Shown piece by piece: positions 22,868 to 33,220 of a stretch of 64,000 nt of DNA; position 1 is the stretch's first letter, and each line of letters starts with the position of its first letter. The notes below the pieces were generated by a model, which made no database searches, was not told the DNA's origin, and saw nothing but the letters and a program-made list of their open reading frames with translations. A program made the position numbers and the translations under genes. The stretch covers positions 434,451,830 through 434,515,829 of the forward strand of contig CM077663.1 in the NCBI GenBank assembly GCA_039707655.1. The letters run 5' to 3'. The stretch is from Elymus sibiricus. Lineage: Eukaryota > Streptophyta > Magnoliopsida > Poales > Poaceae.

Positions 22868-24426
22868 TGATACGTCTCCAACGTATCTATAATTTTTGCT
22901 TGTTCCATGCTGTTATATTATCATCCTTGGATGTTTTACAATCATTTTATAACAACTTTATATCATTTTTTGGGACTAACCTATTGACATAGTGCCAAAG
23001 TGCCAGTTGCTGTTTTTTCTTTTTTTTTACTTCACAGAATATCAGTACCAAACGGAGTCCAATCATGACGAAACTTTTTGGAGATTTTTTTGGACCAAAA
23101 GACACCCAGTGGGCCAAAGAAGTGCCAGAGAGGTGGGCTATGGAGACCAGAACCCACCAGGGCGTGCCAGGGGGCCCCCGGCGCGCCCTGATGGGTTGTG
23201 CCCTCCACGGGGCCAACTCCACCGCCTCTGACGCCTATAAATACCCAAATATTCAGAAACCCTAGGGGAGTCGATGAAAAACACATCCAGCCGCCGCTAG
23301 TTCCAGAGCGTCAAGATCCAATCTAACACCATCACGGAGGGGTTCATCTTCTTCATAGGTTCCTCTCCGATGATGCGTGAGTAGTCCACCATAGACCTAC
23401 GGGTCCGTAGGTAGTAGCTAGATGGCTTCCTCTCTCTCTTTTGATTCTCTATACATTGGTCTCTTGAAGATCTATTTGATGTCAACTTTTGCGGTGTGTT
23501 TGTTGGGATCCGATGAATTTTAAGTTCGTGATCAGTTTCTATCCATGAATATTATTTGAGTCTTCTTTGATCTCTTATATGCATGATTACTTATAGCCTC
23601 GTATTTCTTCTTCGAATCTTTGGTTTCGTTAGGCCAACTAGATCGATTTTTCTTGCCATGGGAAGAGGTGCTTTGTGATGGGTTCGATCGTGCGGTGTCC
23701 TTTCCCAGTGATTGAAGGGGTAGCAAGACATGCATGTATCGTTGCCATTAAGGATAACAAGATGGGGTCTATTCCTACATGAATAGATCTTGTCTACATC
23801 ATGTCATGTTCTTATTGCATTACTCCGTTTTTCCATTAATTTAATACACTAGATGCATGCTGGATAGCGGTCGATGTGTGGATTAATAGTGGTAGATGCA
23901 GGCAGGAGTCGGTCTACTTATCTTGGACGTGATGCCTATATAATGATCATCGCCTTGGATATCATCATGATTATTTGATCTTCTATCAGTTGCCCAACAG
24001 TAATTTGTTCACCCACCGTGTGCTATACTCATGAGAGAATCCACTAGTGAAACCTACAGCCCCCGGGTCTACATTTCCAACATATTGCTTTCCGATCTAT
24101 CTTTTTGCCTCTTTGTTTTCAGATCTACTATACCAAAAAACCCAAAAATATATTGGTGCACTTTTTATTTGCCCTTTTTATTTTGTGTTCTCGAGAGATC
24201 TATCACTACCTAATCTATCTTTTTATCGTAGAGAGATTGACAACCTCTCTTTCGCGTCGGGTTGCAAGTATTTGTTATTTGTGTGCAGGTGCTGCTTATT
24301 AGGTGGTGGTGATCCTCCTACTGGTTCGATACCTTGGTTTCATAACTGAGGGAAACACTTACCGTCGCTGTGCTGCATCATCCCTTCCTCTTTGGGGAAA
24401 TATCGACGCAGTCTCAAGCAACGTCA
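22868..24426 (+). mobile_element. Solo LTR5 in the minus-strand element's 5' LTR
   Basis: A complete LTR of 1559 bp, TGATACGTCTCC to CAACGTCA, with a TATAAATACC box near 23237. It is flanked by CAGCA (22863-22867) and CATCA (24427-24431), one mismatch. Removing it restores the continuity of the minus-strand LTR seen at 6976-6990. It is the closest relative of LTR2 throughout. Confidence 0.85.
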
Positions 24427-24431
24427 CATCA

Positions 24432-25350
24432 CAATACTGATAAGTATTTCCCTCAGTTAAGAACCAGGGTTTATCGAACCAATCGGAATATCAATCAACC
24501 ATTGTCTTCAGCGACTACACACAAAACAGCAAAACTTGCACCCAACGCGGCAAGAGGGTTGTCAATCCCCTTGGTCTCGTTATTTGCAAGCAAATGAAGT
24601 GTGTAGATGATATTAGATAATTGTAAATTGCAAAATAGAATAAAAGAAAAATAATGGCAGCAAGGTATTGAAAGCTTTTGTAAATATATAAGTGGATAGA
24701 CCCGGGGGCCTTAGTTTTCCCTAGTGGCATCTCTCATGTAGTAGGCATACGGTGGGTAACAAATTACTGTTGGGCAATTGATAGAAAAGCTTATAGTTAT
24801 GTAATATTTATTCACGGCAATGATCATGTATATATAGGCATCACGTCCATAAGAAAATAGGCCGGCTCCTGCCTGCACCTATTACTATTACTTCACGTCG
24901 AGAGCGCTTCTATGCTTGCCTCTCTAAGTATTAAGTTCATGACAAACAGAGTAATGCTTGGAGAACGATGACATGATGTAGACAAAGAAATTCAATCAAT
25001 ATGAATTAACCCCATCGTTTTATCCTTAGTGGCAACAATACAAAGACGTGTCTTCTCCCTTTCTGTCACTGGGATATAGAGCACCGCCAGATTGAACCCA
25101 CTACAACGCACCCCTCTCACTGAAGAAATATCAATTTAGTTGGCCAAACTATTTCAATAGATCAGAGAGATTTACGAAGTTATAATAATCATGCAAATAA
25201 GAATCATAATAGAATTCAAAGAAGACTCAAATCTTTTTCATGAATAATCTGAACATAAACCCACAATTCATCAGATCCCAACAAACGCACCGCACAAAGT
25301 GATTACATCGAGTAGATCACCGTGAAGATGCGGTGAACTTTGTATTGAAG

Positions 25351-25392
<42 letters not shown>

Positions 25393-25981
25393 CCATTTAT
25401 GTACTAACTACGGACCCATAGGTCTGAAGGGAACTACTCACACATCACCATGGGAGCAACAAGGTTGATGTAGAGGCCATGCGTGATTGATCCCCCCTCC
25501 GGCAGGGCACCGAAACAGGGCTCCAGATGGGCACACGGTGAAACAGAGACTTGCGGCGGCAGAAAAAGTGTTTCGGGAGGCTCTCTAGGGTTTTTGGGAA
25601 ATATTAGAATTTATAGGCCAGAGAGGGCGTCGGGAGACGCCCGAGGGGGCCACCACATAACAGGGCGTGGCCACCCCCCCTGGACGCGCCCTGTTGTGTG
25701 CTCGCTCCCTCGTGTGGCCTCCAGTCTCCTCCCGAAGCTTCCAGGTCTTCTTTTGGTCCCGAAAAAATTATAAAAAAAATTCGGGGTAGTTGGACTTCGT
25801 TTTGGTACTGTAAACATGAAAAGCCAAAAACATGCAGAAAACAGCAACTGGCACTAAGCACTGGGTTAATAGGTTAGTGCAAAAAAAATGAATTGGTAAA
25901 TAAATAACCAGAAAGCATCCTAGAATGATAATATTATAGCATGGAACAATCAAAAATTATATATACGTTGGAGACGTATCA
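24432..25981 (-). repeat. Main part of the minus-strand element's 5' LTR
   Basis: It aligns with 6990-8516 and ends at GACGTATCA. It contains a pure (GA)n microsatellite at about 25354-25389. The sequence to the right is the interior of a small TIR element, so the LTR marks the truncation of that element. Confidence 0.8.
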
Positions 25982-26413
25982 CACACGGTTCACCATACGG
26001 GGCGTCGGAGAATGCGACTCCGCCTCGCCAATGTCCACCGCCGCGAGGGCTTCCGCCGCCTCCAGCGCCCGCTTCCTCGCACGGCGAGCACGCCGTGCCA
26101 TGTTTGCGCCCGAGGACGCCCATGGTGCGTCCTCCAGCTCAGCACGCCAACGAAGGGGTTGCGTGTCCGCCATCGCTTTCGGATGCCAGACGGACCGCAC
26201 CACCTCTAGTGAGGCAGCGATGACAGATCCCTGCACCGGTTATGCAGGCACAATGGATTATCGATGGAAGGAGTCCAAGAGCTGCCGTCGGGCGGCCACC
26301 TCCCAGGAGCGGCAGATCGCAGGCCGGACGACCATCTCCTCCTAGGGGCCGTGTGGGATGAGCTCATGATCGAAGGATCTAAAGGTGTAGGATTCCGATC
26401 CATTGCCCGCCAT
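25982..26413 (-). pseudogene. Decayed ORF of the small TIR family, copy 2
   Basis: Reading leftwards from ATG at 26413 the frame corresponds to the copy at 30804-30269. It has at least three stops in its first half. The conserved half includes MARRARRARKRALEAAEAL (an Arg-rich helix) and GEAESHS before the frame is cut by the LTR at 25981. Its acidic end is lost. Confidence 0.5.
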
Positions 26414-27591
26414 GCTGGAGAAGGTCGGAGATCGCCGGACGGAAGTTTGGGTGGCAGAGTGGAGTGGAGGGGAGTGGAGGGGACTGGAGTCGAGTGACTA
26501 GGGTTTGGGGCACTACTGTAGGAATGCCTAGTAGTGGCGGGTGCAAAATGGCCATCAATGGCGGGCTAGGGGCCCAAGCCTGCCCGCCACTGACCTCCTG
26601 CCACTGTTAATAGGCCACCAGTGGCGAGCGGTTGCCCGCCACTGCTAATTTATCTTCTGTGGCGGGCATGTTGCAGGACCCACTACTACTAGTGGGGTGC
26701 ATGAGAGTAGGGTTGCACCGTAGCAGATGCTCCACTGGCGAGCACCGGCTGCTGCCCGCCACTACCAATAATTTTCGGATTTTTAAAAAAATATGCATGT
26801 ACTGTACTATTTATACAACAGAGTACAATTCATGTATATATATATTGTTCACATGTACATACATATGGCATATAAGCTGGCATCCATTTTACATACATCA
26901 TCATCATCCAATTTACATACATCAGCATCGAATTACAATTTTAGATAGGCTTGCAGAAAGATCATCAATGTTCGTAATCGATAAGAAAGAAAGTTGGAAG
27001 AATGAAATGGCTGAATATGGTAGATGTTGCTCCTTCTACTCAACCATTCTTTCCCGATTGGATATCACCTGCAAACGAAAAAATAATCAGCCATGAAGCC
27101 ACGAATACATGAACCAGAGAAAAAAATGAATAACTCTAACAGGTGTATAAGTTGTTTTATCTAACAAAGAGTGATTCTAACATAAGTTGTTTCTTTTGTT
27201 CATTCTTGAGTCATTCTGGAGTAACTCTACAAGAGATGTATGCATCGCTGCCAGAATTGATACAAGAACCTCTATGTACTACAGGAGAAATCTTTGCTGA
27301 GCATGTAATTATCCCCGTATGGGCTATGTGCAGAAATTGCTGTATAATTATCCCCGTTCATTTGCTGACTTCATAAAGGGGGTCCCTATGGGCTATGTGT
27401 ACAAATTAAACATGCTTATTTACCACAGAAAGTCATATAGATAACATAAATTCACACTGATCATATAAATAACATAAGAAGCATGAAATTAAGTTCAGCT
27501 CCGTCATAACAAAATGAAACTAAATCCATCATATCTCCAACCATCTTCTTAATCTCGGCTACCGTGGGCGCAGGTATCCTCCGATGCGGTA

Positions 27592-28896
27592 CTATGGTGA
27601 TTGTGGGACACCGTACCAGAGATAGATCGTGTTGCCGCCCTGATGACCCTCCTCATATTCGTGAAGGAAAAATAAGAACGACTTCCCAGCTTGCATCCGT
27701 AATTCCGTGGCAATGTTCATACAATTTGGACCATGGAAATATGTTCTTTCTCCCGCGTTGGTGAGAGTGAGGGTTAAGGGAATGCCATTCTTAAGCAGCA
27801 TCGTGTCGAACTGAATCGTCCACTCCTCATCCATTGCCAGGTTGGCCACACACATGAAATCCTCTCTTCCCCAACAAGGGATGCGCTGAGTATGATAAAA
27901 AGAATACATAAATTAGATAATTGTGGAATAATTAGACAATTGTGCAATTAAATGGAACATATCGCCCACTTCATAAAGTCGTCTTGAAGATCGACACATA
28001 TCTCATTGCAAGTTACGTGAACTGTGTAACATGCGCCTAACCTCCTGTCGCCATAGAAGGGGCATCCTTCATCCTAAGTTCATTTATGGAATAATTATAT
28101 AAGTTAAAGGATGGAAATAAAAATTCGGCATGACTTCTGCTGAAAAATGGAATATTGAGTGTCTGAAATCTCGCAAAACAGAAATTAATCAACGTTTCAC
28201 GATATTTTCTACACTCTTTTGAAGCCCTGTATTGTTGGAGAAATCCAATTAGTCCCTGTTTGATAGCAAAGCATCATAAAAATATGCATCGTGGAAGAAG
28301 ATAATGATGCGCCCCTTCGTTTTTTTTTCAGCTGCTCTGTTTAAAAAAAAGAGGTCGGCCATGTTTGATAACTCAGTATTATCTATGTATTTTGAGAATA
28401 CTACAATTTTTGAGAATATCATGGTTTTAATTACTGTGAGTTGTTGGACAACCACAAAAAACTGCAGCATTAATACTACATTTAAATTACTGTAGTTTTC
28501 TAATACTTTAGTTTTTCAATACTTTGCTATCTAACACAACCAAGGTCCTTTTTTTATGCAGACAAAAAACCATGGTTTGGTAAATACTACAGTATTTAAA
28601 CCATGGTTTTTAGTGGCTATGATAATCTTAAAAACTGTAGTATTCTCATAATACATAGAAATTCATAAGAACATTTATGTATCATCATCCATAATTAATT
28701 CCTACAATGACAATAAAACCGGTACAAGGGATTCCTACAATAACATAACAACATGAAATTAAGTTCAGCTCCGTCCTAAATTTACCTTTGAACTGCTTGA
28801 GCGGGAGGCGGAGGAGGGATTTGTAGCAGCCTCGGAGGTGGAGGAGTCCGCTGCCGGCGGCGGTGTCTTGCCCCGGCTGCTGGCGGAGGAAGCCAT
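27592..28896 (-). CDS. Predicted three-exon gene carried by the small CACTA element
   Basis: A model that keeps frame uses exon 1 28896-28786 (37 codons, Ser-rich, donor AAG/GTAAAT), exon 2 28073-28017 (acceptor TTAG, donor CAC/GTAACT) and exon 3 27885-27592 (acceptor CTCAG, 98 codons to TAG), giving 153 residues. Exon 3 contains EEWTIQFDTML, then NGIPLTLTLTNAGERTYFHG, then AGKSFLFFLHEY. That is a strand-rich pattern with some resemblance to the C-terminal part of a B3-type domain, but I do not recognise the family. Exon 2 may extend further left, since its frame stays open to near 27945. The gene occupies the body of a non-autonomous element, so it is likely a captured host gene. Expression is unknown. 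Confidence 0.35.
28250..28545. mobile_element. Possible fold-back MITE inside the small CACTA element
   Basis: The left stretch GTTTGATAGCAAAG (28257-28270) is matched in inverted orientation by CTTTGCTATCTAACAC near 28523, with AGTCCC/GGTCC also in register. The interior is AT-rich and non-coding. The target duplication is not clear. Confidence 0.35.
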
Positions 28897-29966
28897 TGTG
28901 TGTAGGTGGCGGCGATGGAGGAGAGGCCTGGTGACTAGGGGCGGCGGCGGAAGAGACCCGACGACGAGGGGGTCGCGGCGGAGGAGGGTCCGACCAAGGG
29001 TTTGGACGGGCCGCAGCGGTGAGAGGCCGGGGGCCGCTGTAGATCGGAGACGTGCGACGACGAGGGCACGTGGCCACGGCGGCGAGCTCGGCACGGGGGC
29101 GGGAAGAGGCGCGATGGCGACGGGGCATGGGGTTTGGTAGCGAGAGCGGTGGAGAATTTTGAAATTGTGTTTGGGGAAAGGGAAGGGTGGTTTGGGGGGG
29201 GGGGGGGGGGGCGCAACGTAGGTAGTGGGCGGGTCTATCTGTGGCAGTCAGATCAGAAGAAACTGCCCGCCACTGCGAGGACAAGTAGCTGTGGCGGGCA
29301 CTATGACACACCCGCCACCCGTGAGTTATACGAAAAAACATACAAATGGATCATACTTGTGGCGGGCTACAGAAAAGCTCCGCCACTGCTAATGCACCAT
29401 TTGTGGCGGGCTCTCTTTAGTACCCGCTACAGCTAACTTTTCAAAGTAGCTATGGCGGGTGATCCGTCCCACCCGCCACTAATTATTCATCACCTATAAG
29501 CCCTTTCTCAGTAGTGGAGGGGATTAGCGTGAATATATGTGGGATCAAGTGGTCCAGCGTGGGCCGGGTTCGACGTGGTGGACGCGTGTGGTCACACCCG
29601 GGCCTCTTCATATTCACCTCATATTTGGACTGGATATGAAAAGTGACGGTCCGTCTGGACGTTTGAGGCCAGTTTGAGACATCCACGTGAGTCGTGTTTT
29701 TCTACCTGGTCACTGAATAGGCCGTCGGCTTGGTCAGTTGGGGCGGGTTTAGGGTGTCCTACTGTAGATGCTCTTATATGTATTTTTGGTTTGCCAACCT
29801 AGTACTCGTAATATACAGCTGGATTGTACGTACGGCGGCATTGCTGTATATTTGTCCCTCCCGTCCCAGGTATGTCCGCATACATGTTTTTTTCAGCTTT
29901 TCTTGTTGCGTTTTGTCGTCAGGCAAAATATCTCCTCGATCGGTTAACTTGGTTGGTCGATTCGTA

Positions 29967-31052
29967 GAGCATTTACAGTCGGACCTTGCAAATCCGGCCC
30001 CTCAAACGCCCGCGGACGCGCCCGGGTGCGTCCGCGGACACTGATCGGTCACACCTCAAAAAATGGATTCTACCTCCGGATACCTCAAATCCATACTATT
30101 ACATGCAACGTAAACCTAATACTAAGCGGAGGTCGTCCGGCTCCGTCGTGCCCATGTCCGACTGCTGGCTGCGCCCCTCGTAGTGTCGGTCCGGCCGCCG
30201 GCGAGGTAGAGTAGGACATGGGACACTAGCCGGCTCACGGGACTCGATCCATCGCCGTCTCCCATGCCCTACTCTTCCTCGTCAGAGCCCGTAACCTGGA
30301 CGGTGCCGGTGGACGTGAGGTCGATGACGGATCCGTCCTTGGAGGAGACGACATCCACCACGACTCGGTTGCGGCGCCCGCACTGGTGCACCCTACGGGG
30401 CGCCGAAGAGTGTGACTCTGCCTCTCCAACGTCCACCGCCGCGAGGGCCTCCGCCGCCTCCCGTGCCCGCTGCCTCGCCCGGCGGGCACGCCGTGCCATG
30501 ACATCGTCCGAGGACGGCCATGCTTCGTGTTCGGTGCGCCAATAGAGGGGTTGCGCTTCCACCACGGCGTTCGGACGCCAGACGGACGGCACCGCCTCCG
30601 ATGAGGCAGCAACGCCGGATCCAAGCACCGGTTGTGCGGACGCAATGGATTCCCGCATTGCGAGTCCGAGCGCTGTCGTCGTGCATCCGCCTCCCGGGGG
30701 CAACGGAGCGCAACCCGGACGTCCATCTCCTCCTCGGGGCAACGTGGGATGAGCTCGTGGTCGACGGATCTGGAGGTGAAGGACTCAGATCCACTGCCCA
30801 CCATGTCGGAGAAGGCCGGAGATCGCCGGAGGTGAGCTTGGGTGGCGGATGGGAGTGGAGTGAAGTGGCTAAGGTTTGGTCCGGCGAGCGGATGGGGACG
30901 AATATATGTGGGGTAGATGCGGGCCAGTGCAGGTCAGGCGAGAAATAAGGGGTGCCGGTCAGCACGGGCATTTGAGGCCGGTTTGAGGGTTCCGTCTGGG
31001 TCGCTTTTTCATGACCGGTTAGTGACCGGGCGAGGTCCGGCCGTAGATGCTC
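29967..31052. mobile_element. Small TIR family, copy 3
   Basis: Ends GAGCATTTACAGTCGGAC and GTCCGGCCGTAGATGCTC form the inverted repeats, with GTA and TTA as flanking triplets. The subterminal blocks (CGCCCGCGGACGCGCCCGGG and the GACCGGTTAGTGACCGGGCG region) match copy 1. The element contains a minus-strand ORF remnant and no transposase. Confidence 0.8.
30269..30804 (-). pseudogene. Frameshifted acidic-tailed ORF of the small TIR family, copy 3
   Basis: Translation begins at ATG 30804 (MVGSGSESF) and continues through EEEMDVRVALRCP. The conserved part then moves to another frame near 30680 (RESIASAQPVLGSG onward), so one frameshift separates them. The second part has the Arg-rich helix MARRARRARQRAREAAEAL, then VVVDVVSSKDGSVIDLT, and ends SDEEE. 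Copy 1 shares the first segment and SIASAQ, and copy 2 shares the helix. No known domain is recognised. Confidence 0.5.
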
Positions 31053-32689
31053 TTACGTCACATTTCTGGCTTGTTTCAGGATAATAATGGGTGGCATCTC
31101 CTGTCCTTGGACCGGTCGTATATACTCTCTTCCTGCCTAATTGGATTGGTTGTATATACTCTTCCTGCAGCTGCCAGAGCAGAGCAGCGGGCAGCGCTAG
31201 TTAATTAACGAATCCTTACATGCCTCCATTGATTTGATTAATCAACAGGAAAACAACACTGTTTTCAGATTTGGGGATCTAGAGGAATAGCATAACATTA
31301 CGTAATGCATATGCTCGAAGATTGGGGGATCTAGATGATCTGCACCAAAACAAAACAAAATTGCTTCATTTTCGGATTGGTGTTGTTCGGTTGCTGGATT
31401 TTGTTTTATTGATAATATATAGTTGTTTTCGAAAAAAAATGCATGGGGCGGTCAGACTCAGACAATAATGGAGAAGATATGCAAATGCAGTGCAGTGCGC
31501 AGATGAGATGATTGGTTGTTGAATATGACTACGTACCCCTGTTAAACATAGAGTAACCACCTGTATATGTACTTCATCTCCATGACATATGTATATATAC
31601 AGTGTTGAACAGTCTGGCTTGCCGGTTAACTGGTAATCAGGAACGATGGATGTGGTCTAGCTAGCTTCTTTACATGTTTGAGCCTGTCAGCATGATTCGA
31701 TCATGATTTGAGCGGTCCTAATGCAGGTCCAATCACACTCTCGGCCAGCTAGCTAGAAACATGTGTGGATGTGTGTGTGCACTGCGCTGCGTGAACACTC
31801 CATGAACACACACATGAAATTAATTACTGAAAACCTAATTAACCAAACCTTCTCTGTTTGACCCATGAAATTAATTACTGAAACCTTGCAATGCCCAATA
31901 GAGTAAAAAAAACAATGAAATAGTTAACTAAAAGAGGTTAGAACTTGGAAGTAGATGGATGCAAAGCAAGGTACGTAGGTAGCATTGTGTAGCCATGTTG
32001 CCAAAGATTTGGTGCCCTTAAACAACTAGATTTGTTCCGGGCCTAAACTTAATTAGCAGAGGAGGAGGTCATGTCAGCGATGCCCTGCCTGCCAGGTCCA
32101 GTGAGACACTTATCAGCATGGCATGCCACAGTCGATGTTGTTGATGATGAGATCAATTCCCTTGCGCTGTTGGAGCAATTAAGAAAACCAGCGTAGGCTC
32201 TTTCTGCTCCTCGATTAATTAGCAAGCGATTTACCAAACGTGGTGTGTGTTTATCTTTTTTTAAGAAGGAGAATAACCCTGGCCTCTGAATCGAACGATG
32301 CATACAACCATCTTTATTATGTTATTTCACAAAACCTTATAAAATTAATTCATGGACTAACCCAAAGCCACTTTTTGGACGAGCACTGTGGCCATACCTA
32401 CAAAGTTGATGATGTGTTCTGGCCTCACACCAACACACACTTTGTAATCCCAGTGTCCTCTCTAAAGCCGCCCGCCGGCTAGTTGGGAGCATCAACCGGT
32501 CTAGCAGACTCTCAACGCCCACCGCATGCACTCGCCCAAAAAGCATGTGTTAGTCTGAATAATTTATTGTGGCTGAATAGAACACATGATCAGAGAATTT
32601 TTATTTACTCACATAGTACTATCTTTTAATCTCAGACAAGGTTCAGTCTTGACTCTTGATTTCTTGGTTAGGGAATATTTATGCACAAG
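31053..32689. other. Intergenic stretch left of the large CACTA element
   Basis: AT-rich sequence without a convincing gene. Near 32245-32340 a TTTTTTTAAGAAGGAGAATAACC stretch followed by CCTGGCCTCTG resembles the worn end of a common Triticeae repeat, but no partner terminus is seen. The rest shows nothing I can assign. Confidence 0.3.
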
Positions 32690-32714
32690 TAACACTAGTA
32701 GAAAACAGGGCACT

Positions 32715-32890
32715 AGTCCCGGTTTCAGAGGGCCTTTAGTCCCGGTTCTGGAACCGGGACAAACCAAACGAGACTAATGCCCAAAACCTTAAGTCCCGGT
32801 TTGCTTACGAACCGGGACCAAAGGGGGCTCCACGTGGCCTCTGCGGGGCGCCCATGCAGGAGGACCTTTACACCGACCGGGACTAAAAGG
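32715..32890. repeat. Left subterminal repeat array of the large CACTA element
   Basis: At least five partial copies of TAGTCCCGGTT or its complement AACCGGGAC occur, some paired as hairpins (for example GTCCCGGTTCTGGAACCGGGAC near 32741). They match the array at the right end and are presumed transposase-binding sites. Confidence 0.85.
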
Positions 32891-33220
32891 CAGCCACGCG
32901 TCAGCACCTGCCAGGCGCTGGGGTTTTTGTTTTTTGTTTTTTTGAAAGGGGGGTTTAGGGGTTTTCCTATTGTGTTTCCCCCTTTATTTTTGTGTTTACC
33001 ATTTTTATTTTACGCTTTTCATTCAACTCGACGCTAGCTACTACATATAGCAATGAAGGAACCATTACACAACATCGTCATGATCAATATATAGAGCGAA
33101 GTGACCTCTCTTTCTCCGTGCTTGGTCGAACAATATGCAACAAGTTTTCGTAAATCTATTCGACGCTATTACATATAGTACACGTTCATGCATATATACA
33201 ATATAACATCTCTTACGATC

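Larger units (their letters stand above)
6935..25981 (-). mobile_element. Minus-strand LTR retrotransposon, heavily nested and rearranged
   Basis: The outer pair of LTRs runs from 6935-8516 (its 3' LTR) to a 5' LTR spread over 13773-13826, 22814-22867 and 24432-25981. A polypurine-type sequence, read on the minus strand as AAGCTTGGGGATGC, abuts the left LTR at 8517-8530. A primer-binding site complementary to tRNA-Asp (on the plus strand TCCCCGGCAACGGCGCCA) is at 13744-13761, with a second copy near 22785-22802. No reverse transcriptase or integrase frame is visible, so it is non-autonomous. The flanks (GTAGGG at the left, CACACG at the right) do not form a 5-bp duplication. Later insertions and a duplication account for most of its 19-kb span. 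Confidence 0.8.
26511..29516. mobile_element. Small CACTA element (3.0 kb) with CCCGCCACTG subterminal repeats
   Basis: The ends are CACTACTGTAGGAA and its partner CTTTCTCAGTAGTG. The flanking triplets are GGG and GAG, an imperfect duplication. At both ends many copies of GTGGCGGG and CCCGCCACTG stand in both orientations (26520-26765 and 29225-29485), the pattern expected of transposase-binding subterminal repeats. No transposase frame is present. It is inserted in a small TIR element and carries a predicted minus-strand gene. A run of 17 G lies near 29196-29212. Confidence 0.8.
25982..29773. mobile_element. Small TIR family, copy 2: left-truncated and split by CACTA
   Basis: The sequence 25982-26510 aligns with the interior of 29967-31052 (TACGGGGCG, CACCGCCGCGAGGGC and following). 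After the CACTA insert, 29517-29773 supplies the remainder and ends GTAGATGCTC followed by TTA. The left terminal repeat is missing because the LTR nest abuts at 25981, and it is not found on the other side of the nest at 6934. Confidence 0.75.
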
